Source of the DNA: an uncultured Bifidobacterium sp.
GTDB taxonomy: Bacteria > Actinomycetota > Actinomycetes > Actinomycetales > Bifidobacteriaceae
Direction: 5' to 3'
DNA: 64,000 bases
Assembly: GCF_945269915.1 (NCBI RefSeq)
Contig: NZ_CALYOY010000004.1
Location: 18,652-82,651, forward strand
Under the pieces are notes generated by a model. The model was not told the origin of the DNA. It ran no database searches and worked only from the letters and a program-made list of their open reading frames with translations. A program made the position numbers and the translations under genes. Numbering within the stretch: position 1 is the stretch's first letter; every line of letters begins with the position of its first letter. Positions 48,001-63,967 of the stretch are shown here, piece by piece.

Positions 48001-48771
48001 ATGATTGATACAGCGCAGGCTTTTGGAGTGGATATCGGTGGATCCGGCATCAAGGCTGCCCCGGTCGATCTGACCATCGGCGACTTTGCCGAGCCCCGGA
48101 AGAAAATCCTCACTCCCGAGCATTCCACCCCCGAGGCGGTGGGCGCCGTGGTCAAGCAGCTCCTCGACCGGTTCGAGGTTTCCGATGATGTTCCCGTGGG
48201 CGTGGCCTTCCCGGCCCCGGTCAAGCCCGACCGGCCCCTGAGTTTCATGGCCAACCTGGACCAGGCCTGGGTGGGGACCAACGTTCAGGACGTTCTTTCC
48301 GATGCCTGCGGAAGGCCCGTCAGCGTGGTCAACGACGCGGATGCGGCCGGACTGGCAGAGGTCCAGTACGGTGCAGCCAAGGGGCAGAAGGGACTGGTCA
48401 TCGCCACCACCCTGGGCACCGGTATCGGTACGGCCCTCATCTACAACGGGGTGCTCATTCCCAACAGTGAGCTGGGCCACCTGATCCTGGACGGAAAGGA
48501 CGCCGAGAAGTATGCCGCCTCCTCGGTCCGTGACCGGAAGAAGCTCAGCTACAAGAAGTGGGCCGGTCGCCTGACCAAGTACTACCGGCTGCTCGAGCAT
48601 TATTTCAGTCCCGACTTCTTCGTCGTGGGTGGTGGCGTGAGCAGGATGAGCGAGAAGTTCCTGCCCCACATCAAGATCGATACCCCCATCGTGGCCGCCA
48701 AGCTGCGCAACCAGGCCGGCATCGTCGGCGCTGCCTACCAGGCCGACCTCCAGCAGAAGCACCTCGGGTGA
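48001..48771 (+). CDS. ppgK: Polyphosphate glucokinase
   Basis: A 256-residue ROK-family kinase that phosphorylates glucose using polyphosphate or ATP, typical of actinobacteria. It has the phosphate-binding GVDIGGSGIKAA, the DxAGL loop VVNDADAAGLAEVQYG, TTLGTGIGTALIYNG and the glucose-binding ELGHLILDG. I chose ATG 48001, preceded by AAGGAG. A long frame to 47770 runs through the divergent promoter and is not credible as protein. Confidence 0.93.
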   Translation: MIDTAQAFGVDIGGSGIKAAPVDLTIGDFAEPRKKILTPEHSTPEAVGAVVKQLLDRFEVSDDVPVGVAFPAPVKPDRPLSFMANLDQAWVGTNVQDVLSDACGRPVSVVNDADAAGLAEVQYGAAKGQKGLVIATTLGTGIGTALIYNGVLIPNSELGHLILDGKDAEKYAASSVRDRKKLSYKKWAGRLTKYYRLLEHYFSPDFFVVGGGVSRMSEKFLPHIKIDTPIVAAKLRNQAGIVGAAYQADLQQKHLG

Positions 48772-48839
48772 GTCTGAACCGGTCCTTGGCGCATGGGCAT
48801 TGAACCGGGTACGGCCAGGAATCCGAACAGGAGGGCAGG

Positions 48840-50012
48840 ATGTTTTCCCATCGTATCGGTTCCGAACAGCCCAACCGTATAGCCCGAGCCCAGGCAGAGG
48901 CCCTGGACCGGGGAATCAGGTTAGGAAGATTGAACGACTCCAATCCGACCAGATTCGGATTGGGGCCGGAATCTCTGCCTGGTATCTATGGTGCCGAACC
49001 GCAAGGCCCCATCCAGGCCCGACGGTCTTTGGCCGCCTTCCTGACGGAGCGCAACCGTGCAGGAGGGTCGTCGGCCCTTGTGGGCCCTGATGATCTCTAC
49101 TTACTCTCGTCCACCTCACAGGCCTACTCATGGTTGATGAAGCTGCTGTGTGATCCAGGTGACATCATTCTGGAACCCCGCCCTGGCTATCCTCTGATCG
49201 AGTCCATCGCCGGTCTGGAATCAGTCCGTGCTTTTCCCTATGGATTGGAGTATGACGGTTCCTGGTTCCTGGATCTGGCGACCATCCGGGAGGCCCTCGA
49301 AGAGCCGGAAGCAGACAGGATCCGTGCTCTGGTCCTGATTAATCCCAATAATCCCACCGGATCCTATCTGCATCCTGTGGAGCGGCAGGAGGTGATGGAT
49401 CTCTGCGCAAGGCACGATATCGCCATCATCGCCGATGAGGTATTCTTCGATTATCCGCTGGACCCGCTACCGGGTAGGAAGAGGTTGGCAGGTGACAATG
49501 AGGTGTTGACCTTCGGTCTGGATGGTTTTTCCAAGATCCTTGCCGCACCTCAGGCAAAGGTTGGCTGGATCCAGGTCTCCGGGCCCGCCCCCCAGGTCCT
49601 TGAGGCCAGACGACGTCTGGATCTGATTGCCGACGATTACCTGCCCATGAGTCAGATCATCGCAGATGGCATTTCCTCCATGCTTCAGGAAGTGCCCGGA
49701 CAGACAGCCAGGGTCGCTGCCAGGATACGAGAGAATCTGACCGTCCTCAAGACGATGCTGGCAGAGGAGAGCGCCTGCGTCTCCTGTCTGCGGGCCGAGG
49801 CCGGATGGAATACCCTCCTGAGATTTCCGGCCGTGATCGAGGAGGATGATCTGGTCGTTCATCTGATTCGTCGGTATGGGCTCACAGGACAACCGGGATA
49901 CTTCTTCGACATGCCGACCAACGGGTATCTTGCATTGTCACTCCTGCCCGAACTCCCGGAATTCCAACACAAGGTCAGTGCGTTACTTTCTGCTGTGAAC
50001 GATTTGATATGA
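48840..50012 (+). CDS. Pyridoxal-phosphate aminotransferase class I/II
   Basis: A 390-residue fold-type I enzyme: the NPNNPTGSYLHP motif, IIADEVFFDY and the PLP-binding lysine in LDGFSKILAAPQAKVGW are intact. It resembles alanine or aspartate aminotransferases, but substrate is not assignable. Base composition is less GC-rich than the ppgK gene before it, which hints at separate ancestry with the MFS gene behind it. GGAGGGCAGG precedes the ATG. Confidence 0.88.
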   Translation: MFSHRIGSEQPNRIARAQAEALDRGIRLGRLNDSNPTRFGLGPESLPGIYGAEPQGPIQARRSLAAFLTERNRAGGSSALVGPDDLYLLSSTSQAYSWLMKLLCDPGDIILEPRPGYPLIESIAGLESVRAFPYGLEYDGSWFLDLATIREALEEPEADRIRALVLINPNNPTGSYLHPVERQEVMDLCARHDIAIIADEVFFDYPLDPLPGRKRLAGDNEVLTFGLDGFSKILAAPQAKVGWIQVSGPAPQVLEARRRLDLIADDYLPMSQIIADGISSMLQEVPGQTARVAARIRENLTVLKTMLAEESACVSCLRAEAGWNTLLRFPAVIEEDDLVVHLIRRYGLTGQPGYFFDMPTNGYLALSLLPELPEFQHKVSALLSAVNDLI

Positions 50013-50141
50013 TAATCGCCCCGAAATCACTGCCGATTACGGATAAAGTGGGTTTTGGTGTTTGGTTTTCGAAGGGAAGGAAGTTGATTCGGCTCAATGG
50101 GGCCATAGTCTGCAGGGTTGCACTACCAAGGAGGGTAGAAG

Positions 50142-51512
50142 ATGGAAAATGATGAACACAAGAGTCAGGCACAGCATGGTGTCGGTTCTCGGATGGATGA
50201 GGATATCGCTGTCATGGCCACGGCCGGGGAGGCCTCAGGTGCCGTGACATCCCCGACGATGGATGTTTCCCTCGCCCCCGACAGCGGACGCCGTTTGAAC
50301 ACGACGGAAAAGGTGCGTTTTGCCGTCGGCTTCATCATGGTCTCCCTCCTGTGGGCGGCCCCATTCACGATGGGCTCCGGTGTTCTGCTGCCGCAGATCT
50401 TCAACTCCCTGCATGGGGTGAGCGCAGAAACGGCCCTGGGTACGATGAACTCCATCGGCTGTGTCTTCGCTCTGGTGGCCAATATCGTTTTTGGCGCCCT
50501 GTCAGACATGTCACGATTCCGGATCGGCAAACGGACGCCGTGGATCGTCCTGGGTGGAATCATCGGGGCGGTTGGATTCCTGGTCGTCACGCAGTCCCAC
50601 ACCCTGTTCATGATCATCTTCGGATGGTGCATCGTCCAGGTGGGCATCAACTGTCTGATTGCGCCCGCAGTTGCTGTCCTCTCGGACAGGATTCCCGAGG
50701 CCATCAGAGGCACCTATTCTGCGCTGTACGGTGCCAGCATGATCGTGGGCCAACAGCTCGGTACCATCATCGGCAGCTTCTTCATCAACAAAATCCAGGC
50801 GGGCCTGCTGGTGGGCATGGTCATCTTCCTCTTCTCGGGGATCCTGACCGTACTGATCTGGCCCCGGGAGCGCTCGGCTGCCAATACCGTTGTGGAGCGT
50901 ACCTGGGCTGATGTAGGGAGGTCCTTCGTTCCGCCGACCAGGAACGCTCGCGATTTCTATCTCGCCCTGCTGGGACGGTTCACCTTTGTCATCGGATGCT
51001 TCATGATTTCGGGATACCAGTTGTACATCCTGCAGAAGTACTGTCATCTGAGTGATTCCGCAGCTGCCTCCACACTCCAGGTCATGGCTCTCATCTCCGT
51101 GGTCACAACCATATTGGCGGCTGTCGTGTCAGGACCACTGTCCGACTTTCTTCAGAGGAGGAAGATCATCGTGGCGGTCAGCTGTGTGGTGATCGCCGTC
51201 GGTATGGTCTTCCCCTTCTTCATGCCCAACCCAACAGGCATGTTCATTTATGCGGCCTTGGCGGGTATCGGCAACGGTTGCTACATGTCCGTGGATCAGG
51301 CTCTGAATGTCGACGTACTGCCAAATGCCGAGGAGGCCGGCAAAGACCTGGGCATCCTCAACCTGGCCAACACGATCGGCCAGGTCCTGGCCCCTGGTTG
51401 CACCACCCTGGTCATCGGCATGTTCGGAGGCTACCGGATGGTTTTCCCCGTGGCCATCGTCTGCCTGTTGGTCGGGACCTTCTTCATCATGATGATTCGC
51501 AAGGTCAAGTAA
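50142..51512 (+). CDS. Major facilitator superfamily transporter, probable glycoside importer
   Basis: A 456-residue, 12-helix carrier. The intracellular loop 2-3 motif appears as GALSDMSRFRIGKRTPW, typical of glycoside-pentoside-hexuronide and maltose-type carriers. A 50-residue N-terminal extension is cytoplasmic and Ser/Thr-rich. A strong ribosome site (AAGGAGGG) precedes the ATG. The GH3 beta-glucosidase downstream (72 bases) suggests it imports beta-glucosides or cello-oligosaccharides. Confidence 0.88.
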   Translation: MENDEHKSQAQHGVGSRMDEDIAVMATAGEASGAVTSPTMDVSLAPDSGRRLNTTEKVRFAVGFIMVSLLWAAPFTMGSGVLLPQIFNSLHGVSAETALGTMNSIGCVFALVANIVFGALSDMSRFRIGKRTPWIVLGGIIGAVGFLVVTQSHTLFMIIFGWCIVQVGINCLIAPAVAVLSDRIPEAIRGTYSALYGASMIVGQQLGTIIGSFFINKIQAGLLVGMVIFLFSGILTVLIWPRERSAANTVVERTWADVGRSFVPPTRNARDFYLALLGRFTFVIGCFMISGYQLYILQKYCHLSDSAAASTLQVMALISVVTTILAAVVSGPLSDFLQRRKIIVAVSCVVIAVGMVFPFFMPNPTGMFIYAALAGIGNGCYMSVDQALNVDVLPNAEEAGKDLGILNLANTIGQVLAPGCTTLVIGMFGGYRMVFPVAIVCLLVGTFFIMMIRKVK

Positions 51513-51584
51513 CCGAAGCAGCTTGAATCCGTGAAGGGTTCCGCTTGCGTCATGTTTTTCCATAACAGGAAGGAATTACATACC

Positions 51585-53840
51585 ATGAGTCAAAACAGAA
51601 ACATCAAGGCCGACGAGTTGGACCTCAGGCAGGAGGCGTCCCTGACCTCGGGGTCGGATTCCTGGCACCTGCAGGGGGTGCCAGAACAGGGCTACGAGGG
51701 GTACATGATCACCGACGGCCCTTACGGACTGCGCAAGGCAACCGGGTCGGACGTCTACGGATCGGTTCCCGCCACCTGCTTCCCGCCGACCGCCGGACTG
51801 GCCTCCTCCTGGAATCCGGACCTGACCTACCGGGTGGGCCAGGCCATGGGCGAGGAGTGCATCCAGGAAGAGGTTGCCGTCATCCTGGGGCCTGGCATCA
51901 ACATCAAGCGCAGCCCCCTGGGTGGCCGCAACTTCGAGTACTACTCGGAGGATCCGGTCCTGGCCGGGCACCAGGCCGCCGGTCTGGTCGAGGGGGTCCA
52001 GTCCAAGGGGGTGGGCACCTCCCTGAAGCACTTCGCCGCCAACAACCAGGAGACCGACCGGCTCAGGGTCAGCTCGGACGTCGACCAGCGCACCCTGCGA
52101 GAGATCTACCTGCCTGCCTTCGAGTATGTGGTCAAGCATGCCAAGCCCTGGACCATCATGTGCGCATACAACAAGCTCAACGGGGTCTATGGGTCGGAGA
52201 ACCGCTGGCTTCTGACCGACGTGCTGCGCGGTGAGTGGGGGTATGAGGGACTGGTCATGTCGGATTGGGGTGCTGTCCACGACAGGGCTGCCGCCCTGCG
52301 GGCCGGACTGAATCTGGAGATGCCTCCCTCCGACAGCGACCAGGAGGTGGTTCAGGCCGTCCAGGCGGGGAACCTGGACAAGGACCAGCTGGACAGGATG
52401 GCCCAGGGGGTCCTGGACCTGATCGCGAAAGCACGTCCGGCCATGTCGCAGAAGGGCTACCGCTATGATGTGGGGGCCCACAACCAGGTGGCCCGTCAGG
52501 CCGCCCAGGAATCCATCGTCATGCTCAAGAACGAGGACGGGGTCCTTCCCCTCTCGGCTGGCGAGAAGATCGCCCTGATCGGTGAATTCGCGCGGACCCC
52601 GCGCTACCAGGGTGGTGGCTCCTCCCACATCACCCCCACCAAGGTCACCACGGCCCTGGACTCCTTCAAGGAGACCGGCATGGATGTGGACTTCGCTCCC
52701 GGGTTCACCCTGGACGACGCCCCCCAGGATGCCGCGCTGACCGATCAGGCCCTCAAGGCCGCCACCGGTGCCGACAAGGTGGTTCTCTTCCTCGGTCTGC
52801 CCGAGGATGCGGAGTCCGAAGGGTTCGACCGGACCAGCATGGACCTGCCCGCAAAGCAGCTCGACCTCCTCAAGGCGGTCGGCCAGGCCAACGACCAGGT
52901 GATCGTGGTCCTATCCAATGGATCCGTGGTCTCCGTGACGGACTGGATCCCCCAGGCCAAGGCCGTTCTGGAGTCCTGGCTCCTGGGCCAGGCCGGAGGC
53001 CAGGCCGTCGTCGACATCCTGACCGGCCAGGCCAACCCCTCCGGCAGACTGCCCGAGACCATTCCCGAGCACCTGGAGGACAACCCCACGATCACCTCCT
53101 TCCCGGGCGAGGAGGGGCACTCCCGCTACGGTGAAGGTGTCTATGTGGGTTACCGCTACTACGACACCTTCAAGAGGCGGGTCGCCTTCCCCTTCGGTTT
53201 CGGTCTGTCCTACTCGACCTTCGAGATTTCGGATGTGCGCCTGGAGAAGACCGGCCCCAACGCCGTACAGGTCAGCATGACCGTGGCCAACACCTCCCGT
53301 GTCGACGGGGCCCAGACCGTTCAGGTCTATGTGGCTCCCTGCGCCTCCAAGGTGGGTCGTCCTTCGCATGAGCTCAAGGCTTTTGCCAAGGTCTTCCTCA
53401 AGGCCGGTCAGTCCCGGGAGGTCAGGATGGACCTGGACCAGCGTGACTTCGCCTACTGGTCGACCGCCATGGACGGGTGGCACGTCGAGGCCGGCACCTA
53501 CGGGATCGAGGTCGGTACCTCCTCCCGGGACCTGGTGGCCAGGCTGGACGTGGACCTGGACGGGGACGGGCTCTTCATCAGGCTCAACACGGACTCCACC
53601 ATGGAGGAATGGCGGGAGGACCCCATCGGCGGGCCGATCATGAAGTCCCATGTCGAGGGGGGCAAGGTCCCCATGCCCAACGATCCCAACACGGCCAAGC
53701 TCTTCGACAGCATGCCGCTGGTCTCGGTCATCACCATCTCGGGTGGGGACGGACGCCGCGTGGTTGCCGACATGATAACCGACTATCAGCAGGCGCTTGA
53801 GCAGAAGGGGCTGATCGGGGCATCCAAGGGCCATGAGTAA
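51585..53840 (+). CDS. Glycoside hydrolase family 3 beta-glucosidase
   Basis: A 751-residue exo-acting enzyme with the GH3 N-terminal barrel, the nucleophile Asp227 in LVMSDWGAVHD, the sandwich domain (QESIVMLKNEDGVLPL, SNGSVVSVTDW), and a C-terminal Fn3-like domain (FPFGFGLSYSTFEISDVRLE). No signal peptide: intracellular action is implied, consistent with the transporter upstream. I chose the ATG at 51585 after GGAAGG; the longer frame to 51531 has no supporting site. A terminator follows. Confidence 0.95.
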   Translation: MSQNRNIKADELDLRQEASLTSGSDSWHLQGVPEQGYEGYMITDGPYGLRKATGSDVYGSVPATCFPPTAGLASSWNPDLTYRVGQAMGEECIQEEVAVILGPGINIKRSPLGGRNFEYYSEDPVLAGHQAAGLVEGVQSKGVGTSLKHFAANNQETDRLRVSSDVDQRTLREIYLPAFEYVVKHAKPWTIMCAYNKLNGVYGSENRWLLTDVLRGEWGYEGLVMSDWGAVHDRAAALRAGLNLEMPPSDSDQEVVQAVQAGNLDKDQLDRMAQGVLDLIAKARPAMSQKGYRYDVGAHNQVARQAAQESIVMLKNEDGVLPLSAGEKIALIGEFARTPRYQGGGSSHITPTKVTTALDSFKETGMDVDFAPGFTLDDAPQDAALTDQALKAATGADKVVLFLGLPEDAESEGFDRTSMDLPAKQLDLLKAVGQANDQVIVVLSNGSVVSVTDWIPQAKAVLESWLLGQAGGQAVVDILTGQANPSGRLPETIPEHLEDNPTITSFPGEEGHSRYGEGVYVGYRYYDTFKRRVAFPFGFGLSYSTFEISDVRLEKTGPNAVQVSMTVANTSRVDGAQTVQVYVAPCASKVGRPSHELKAFAKVFLKAGQSREVRMDLDQRDFAYWSTAMDGWHVEAGTYGIEVGTSSRDLVARLDVDLDGDGLFIRLNTDSTMEEWREDPIGGPIMKSHVEGGKVPMPNDPNTAKLFDSMPLVSVITISGGDGRRVVADMITDYQQALEQKGLIGASKGHE

Positions 53841-53880
53841 GGCAACGGTCTTGCCGGGCTGATTTCCCGACGATTCGGCA

Positions 53881-53920
53881 AGGGTCGGCGTCCACTGTTC
53901 GGATGGTGGGCGCCGACCCT
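53881..53920. terminator. Hairpin after the GH3 gene
   Basis: AGGGTCGGCGTCCAC (53881-53895) pairs with 53906-53920 with one G-U pair, 41 bases after the stop. It can also serve the convergent membrane-protein gene ending at 54014. Confidence 0.75.
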
Positions 53921-54013
53921 CTTCATTGCTGCTGGCCCGGCTTTCGCCGTTCCGATCCGGTTTGGTCCGCGCACTGTCGATGCCGGTTGCCGAGCCTGAT
54001 GTCCCTCGGTTGT

Positions 54014-56299
54014 TTACAGGAGGGTGAACCAGACCTCGATGGTGGTGAACAGCGAGGTCTCGAAGTGGGAGAAGAGGACCAGGGCATATCCCACCATGAG
54101 GACCACCGATACCAGGCAGGACAGGACCAGGAGGATTGGCACAGCCCTCTCGGCCTTGCTGCCTCCCTCGTCCGGATCCTTCTGAGGCCGGTCCGGGATT
54201 CCCTGGCCGAGCCGGTCACGGGTGGCCAGGACCAGGACCGACACCAGGGCCAGGAGCCAGGCGAAGTCGAGCATGTACCGGTCGGAGAACCCACCCAAAT
54301 AGGAATCAAGGGCCATGAGTATGAGAGCCAGAGGCAGGGGCACGATGACCAGTCCCGACAGGTTGCGGTCGTTCAGGTCCCGACGCACCCTGGCTGAGCA
54401 GAGGAGGGTCAGACAGACCAGGATCACCGGTGCGATGACCAGGAGGCCGCCGATGCCCGGTTCGGTGTAATGCCAGATGCTCAAGGGCGCGGGGGAGTTC
54501 TGCAGGTAGGGGAATGCGGTCCTGGTGGTCAGCGGTTGGAAGAGGTAGTAGCCGAAGATCCCTGGCAGGCTGCCCAGATCGGGGTGGTAGTGGGTCAGGT
54601 CCACGACGGTCATCTGGTACCTGTTGCCGAAGTTCAGGATGGACCCGAACCGCCAGTGGTTGTACCAGAGCAGTGGGGCTGCCACGATGGGCAGGGGGAG
54701 GAGGGCGACCCCCAATATGCCTGCCGGGGTTCCACCCGAGGGCCTGGTTCCCCTGTCCGCGGTCTTCTCAGAACCGTGGCGGAGGGAGCCTGTCATGGCC
54801 TTGATTTCCTGGGAGAATATGGGAATGGCCAGGAGCCCGGCCACCAGGAAGGTGGGTCGGCATCCCAGGGTGGCGGCCACGCAGAGCGAACCCAGGAAGA
54901 TGCGCCATTTCGACAGGTGCCAACCCCGACCCTGATCCCGGGAATCAGGGAGCCAGGTACCCCCGTCCGCCAGGGTCCACATGCGGGTGTGCCCCCCCTC
55001 AGCCCGGACCCTCCGCGCTCCCAGCCAGATCCAGAGCCCGGTCATCAGGGTCAGGAGGGCCGCGTCGAAGGGCAGCGTGTAGAAGTTCTTCCTGCACCAG
55101 AGATGGGCCATGTTCGATCCGGTCAGGATCGTCACCAGGGCCAGGGCAGTCGTGGCCAGACTGATTCCCGGGAAGTGACGGGCCAGGAGGCGGATGACCA
55201 TAAGAATCGTCATGACCGTGGCCAGGGTCACCAGGAAGGAGGCCGCCGCAGCCGTGGACAAGGCGTACCCGCCGGGGTGGAAGAGGGAGGTCAGGGCCCG
55301 ATAGGGCATGAAGATCAGGACGGCGGGGAGGACCCCGAAGTACGAGTACCAGTGCCCCTGCCAATAGACATAGTCCCAGTAGATGGGTTTCTGGTCCTGT
55401 GCCAGGAGGGCGTTCCTGGTGGCGATGTCGTAGGGGTTGTGCGCCTGGGCAAGGCCGGGTGCCTGGTCCATGTTCAGCCAGGGTCTGCCCTGGAGGAGGG
55501 CCTGGGCAACATGGTCGTACTGGTTGAAGTCATAGACGTAGGAGTTGGGGTGGTGGAAGTCGCCGGGCACGAAGGTCGCCATTTCGTGCAGTATGGACCA
55601 GGCGGCCCAGGCCAGGAGGGGGGTCAGGGCCAGGGTCAGGGCCAGCCGTTGTCTCCCGGATTTTGCATCCAACGGTATCCGCCAGAGGCGGGAGCCGGGC
55701 AGGAAGGCGGCGATCATGAGGATCAGGGCCACCATGGCAATCAGGCGGACCGGGTTGATGCTCAGGGGAACTTGGACGTCAGGGGTGAAGGTCCCGATGG
55801 GCAGACGGGATCCCTCCGGTTCCTGTATCCATAGGCGCAGGGCCGTCAGGGAGGACCCCTCCTGGGTTGGACGGGCCGAGTTGCGCAGGTAGTGCGTCCT
55901 GTCCAGCCGGTCCACGACCAGGCCGCTGCCACCTCTGACCCACCCCCTTGGATGGGAGTACCGGGCATCCAGACGGACATGGATTCGTTCTGGGATTTCG
56001 TCTGGTTTGTCGCCCCCGGCCGGATTGGACGTCTCCACCCGGATGAACCCTGACCGATGGGAGGGAGAGCCGACCTGGATCCAAGCCCCGGCCGGGTCCG
56101 TTACCAGCAGGCCCCCTCCCTGGAGGGCTTTCAGACCCGGTCCCAGCTCAGGATCCGCCTGGGCCTGTCCGGCCCCTATCAGGGAGCCGGCCCCCATGGA
56201 CTGCCAGTGGGCCAGGTTGAACACACCGAGCTCCATGGTCAGGACCAGGAGGATGCCCAGGCAGAAGGCCAGGCGGCCTGGAGCCCGCATTCGGGGCAT
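54014..56299 (-). CDS. Polytopic membrane protein, GT-C-like
   Basis: About 761 residues. A first helix (LAFCLGILLVLTMELGVFNL) is followed by an external domain (about residues 40-190) with no known motif, then ten or more helices (LALTLALTPLLAWAAWSIL, LVTLATVMTILMVIRLLA, IFGYYLFQPLTTRTAFPY). The loop GRPWLNMDQAPGLAQAHNPYD resembles the acidic/polar loops of GT-C glycosyltransferases that use lipid-linked sugars, but no definite catalytic motif was found. Starts at 56299, 56290 or GTG 56317 are all possible. It is divergent from the large TPR gene. Confidence 0.6.
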   Translation of the reverse strand: MPRMRAPGRLAFCLGILLVLTMELGVFNLAHWQSMGAGSLIGAGQAQADPELGPGLKALQGGGLLVTDPAGAWIQVGSPSHRSGFIRVETSNPAGGDKPDEIPERIHVRLDARYSHPRGWVRGGSGLVVDRLDRTHYLRNSARPTQEGSSLTALRLWIQEPEGSRLPIGTFTPDVQVPLSINPVRLIAMVALILMIAAFLPGSRLWRIPLDAKSGRQRLALTLALTPLLAWAAWSILHEMATFVPGDFHHPNSYVYDFNQYDHVAQALLQGRPWLNMDQAPGLAQAHNPYDIATRNALLAQDQKPIYWDYVYWQGHWYSYFGVLPAVLIFMPYRALTSLFHPGGYALSTAAAASFLVTLATVMTILMVIRLLARHFPGISLATTALALVTILTGSNMAHLWCRKNFYTLPFDAALLTLMTGLWIWLGARRVRAEGGHTRMWTLADGGTWLPDSRDQGRGWHLSKWRIFLGSLCVAATLGCRPTFLVAGLLAIPIFSQEIKAMTGSLRHGSEKTADRGTRPSGGTPAGILGVALLPLPIVAAPLLWYNHWRFGSILNFGNRYQMTVVDLTHYHPDLGSLPGIFGYYLFQPLTTRTAFPYLQNSPAPLSIWHYTEPGIGGLLVIAPVILVCLTLLCSARVRRDLNDRNLSGLVIVPLPLALILMALDSYLGGFSDRYMLDFAWLLALVSVLVLATRDRLGQGIPDRPQKDPDEGGSKAERAVPILLVLSCLVSVVLMVGYALVLFSHFETSLFTTIEVWFTLL

Positions 56300-56361
56300 G
56301 ACGGGGGTTCGTATCACCCCTTTATTCTATAAGCGACATGTCTGGATGAATTGGGACAATT

Positions 56362-62464
<6,103 letters not shown>

Positions 62465-62535
62465 AACAAGGATTGAACCGGCTCTTCGCAATATCCGACC
62501 AGTCCCGGTCTGGAAGTGCGCACTGGTATCAGGCT

Positions 62536-63735
62536 ATGGTGGGCGGCATGGTTCAAGAGCAGTCTGGAATGGAAAACGGTGGTAGTGCGGTGGACGACCA
62601 AACGGATTGGGAGGATTTCCCCCGTCGGATCAAGGGCGAGGTCTTCGAGCGCCTGAGCAAGGTGATCGATCCGGAGCTGGGCCGGTCCATAACCGACCTG
62701 GGCATGATCACCGACATCGTCGTGGTGCCGCGTCGGGACAACGCCGATGCCGACTATGACGTGACGGTCAGGGTGGAGCTGACCATCAAGGGGTGTCCGC
62801 TCTCCCAGACCATCACCAATCAGATCAACGGGGCGGTCTCGTCCTACCCCCGGGCCCGGCTGAGTTCGCACATCGATGTGTCGTCCATGAGCGAGGAGAA
62901 GCTGAACAACCTGGTTGCCGATCTGAAGGCCGCCAGGCGAAGCAACCCCTTCAACAGGCCCGGTGTCAAGACCCGCATCTTCGCCATCGCCTCGGGCAAG
63001 GGGGGAGTGGGCAAGTCGTCGGTCACCGTCAACCTGGCGGCCACCCTGGCCGCACTGGGCTATGACACGGCCGTGATCGATGCGGACATATACGGGTTCT
63101 CCCTTCCGGGTCTGTTCGGGGTGGACACCCAGCCCACGAACCTGAACGGGATGCTGATGCCGGTGACCTCCTGGGGGGTCAAACTGATCTCCATCGGCAT
63201 GTTCGCCGGGGCCGACCGGGCCATCCTCTGGAGGGGGCCCCGCCTGCAGCGTTCCCTGGAACAGTTCCTAGCGGACGTATGGTGGGGCGATCCTGACGTC
63301 CTCCTGCTCGATCTTGCGCCGGGCACCGGAGACATGGCCCTGTCGGTGGCCCAGGCCCTGCCCAACAGTGAGCTGGTGGTGGTCACCACCCCCCAGCCCT
63401 CCGCATCCGACGTGGCCGTCCGTTCCGGCCTGGTGGCACTCCAGATCCCGACCCGGGTCCGTGGCGTGGTGGAGAACATGTCCTGGTATGAGCACAAAGG
63501 CGAGCGTCTGCACATCTTCGGGGAGGGGGGCGGTCAGCGTGTCTCCGACCAGCTGACCGAGGCCCTGGGGTACCAGGTGCCCCTCCTGGAGCAACTTCCC
63601 CTCCAGCCGGAGGTGCGCACGGTAGGGGAGTCGGGACGGCCTGTGGTCCTCAAGGAGGACGGGTCCCTGGACGGGTCTGACCTGTCCAGGAGGTTCGTGA
63701 ACCTGGCCAGGTCACTCATGGGTGGCGGTGTGTAA
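62536..63735 (+). CDS. mrp: Mrp/ApbC-type iron-sulfur cluster carrier ATPase
   Basis: About 399 residues. An N-terminal DUF59/MIP18 domain (LSKVIDPELGRSITDLGMIT) is fused to a deviant-Walker-A P-loop ATPase (IASGKGGVGKSSVTVNLAAT), with DIYGFSLPGLFG and the ATPase motif LLLDLAPGTGDMAL. The usual C-x-x-C pair of Mrp proteins for cluster binding is not evident; the region reads VENMSWYEHKGERLHIFGEG. Start uncertain: ATGs at 62536, 62548 and 62569 are all in frame with weak ribosome sites. Carries Fe-S clusters to target proteins in the cytoplasm. Confidence 0.9.
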   Translation: MVGGMVQEQSGMENGGSAVDDQTDWEDFPRRIKGEVFERLSKVIDPELGRSITDLGMITDIVVVPRRDNADADYDVTVRVELTIKGCPLSQTITNQINGAVSSYPRARLSSHIDVSSMSEEKLNNLVADLKAARRSNPFNRPGVKTRIFAIASGKGGVGKSSVTVNLAATLAALGYDTAVIDADIYGFSLPGLFGVDTQPTNLNGMLMPVTSWGVKLISIGMFAGADRAILWRGPRLQRSLEQFLADVWWGDPDVLLLDLAPGTGDMALSVAQALPNSELVVVTTPQPSASDVAVRSGLVALQIPTRVRGVVENMSWYEHKGERLHIFGEGGGQRVSDQLTEALGYQVPLLEQLPLQPEVRTVGESGRPVVLKEDGSLDGSDLSRRFVNLARSLMGGGV

Positions 63736-63880
63736 TCGGTCTGGCCGACTTCCCGGCAGGTATCGGGGTGATGCGGCCGGCAGGTCCTCATGCTCGAATA
63801 TTGGGCACTCGGGAGTGGTGAGAATTTCTTATTATCCCTGAATTTGAGCTGAAAATGACCACCTCTCAGAAAACGTCCAG

Positions 63881-63895
63881 TTTGCTTAAAGCAAA
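63881..63895. promoter_or_regulatory. Perfect 15-base palindrome in AT-rich intergenic DNA
   Basis: TTTGCTTAAAGCAAA reads the same on both strands except the central base. It lies 73 bases before the putative start at 63968, in a stretch (63800-63950) much richer in A and T than the rest of the window, as expected for an operator or promoter. Confidence 0.55.
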
Positions 63896-63967
63896 TTCCA
63901 GTCCCTTCTCATATAGCGTCGGAACCTGCCGAATACGGGCAGCGGATCCTACCGAAAGGGACCTGAT

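Noticed and set aside
50000..50018. CGATT-N9-AATCG inverted repeat before the MFS gene
   Set aside because: Short arms that overlap the end of the aminotransferase gene; easily found by chance.
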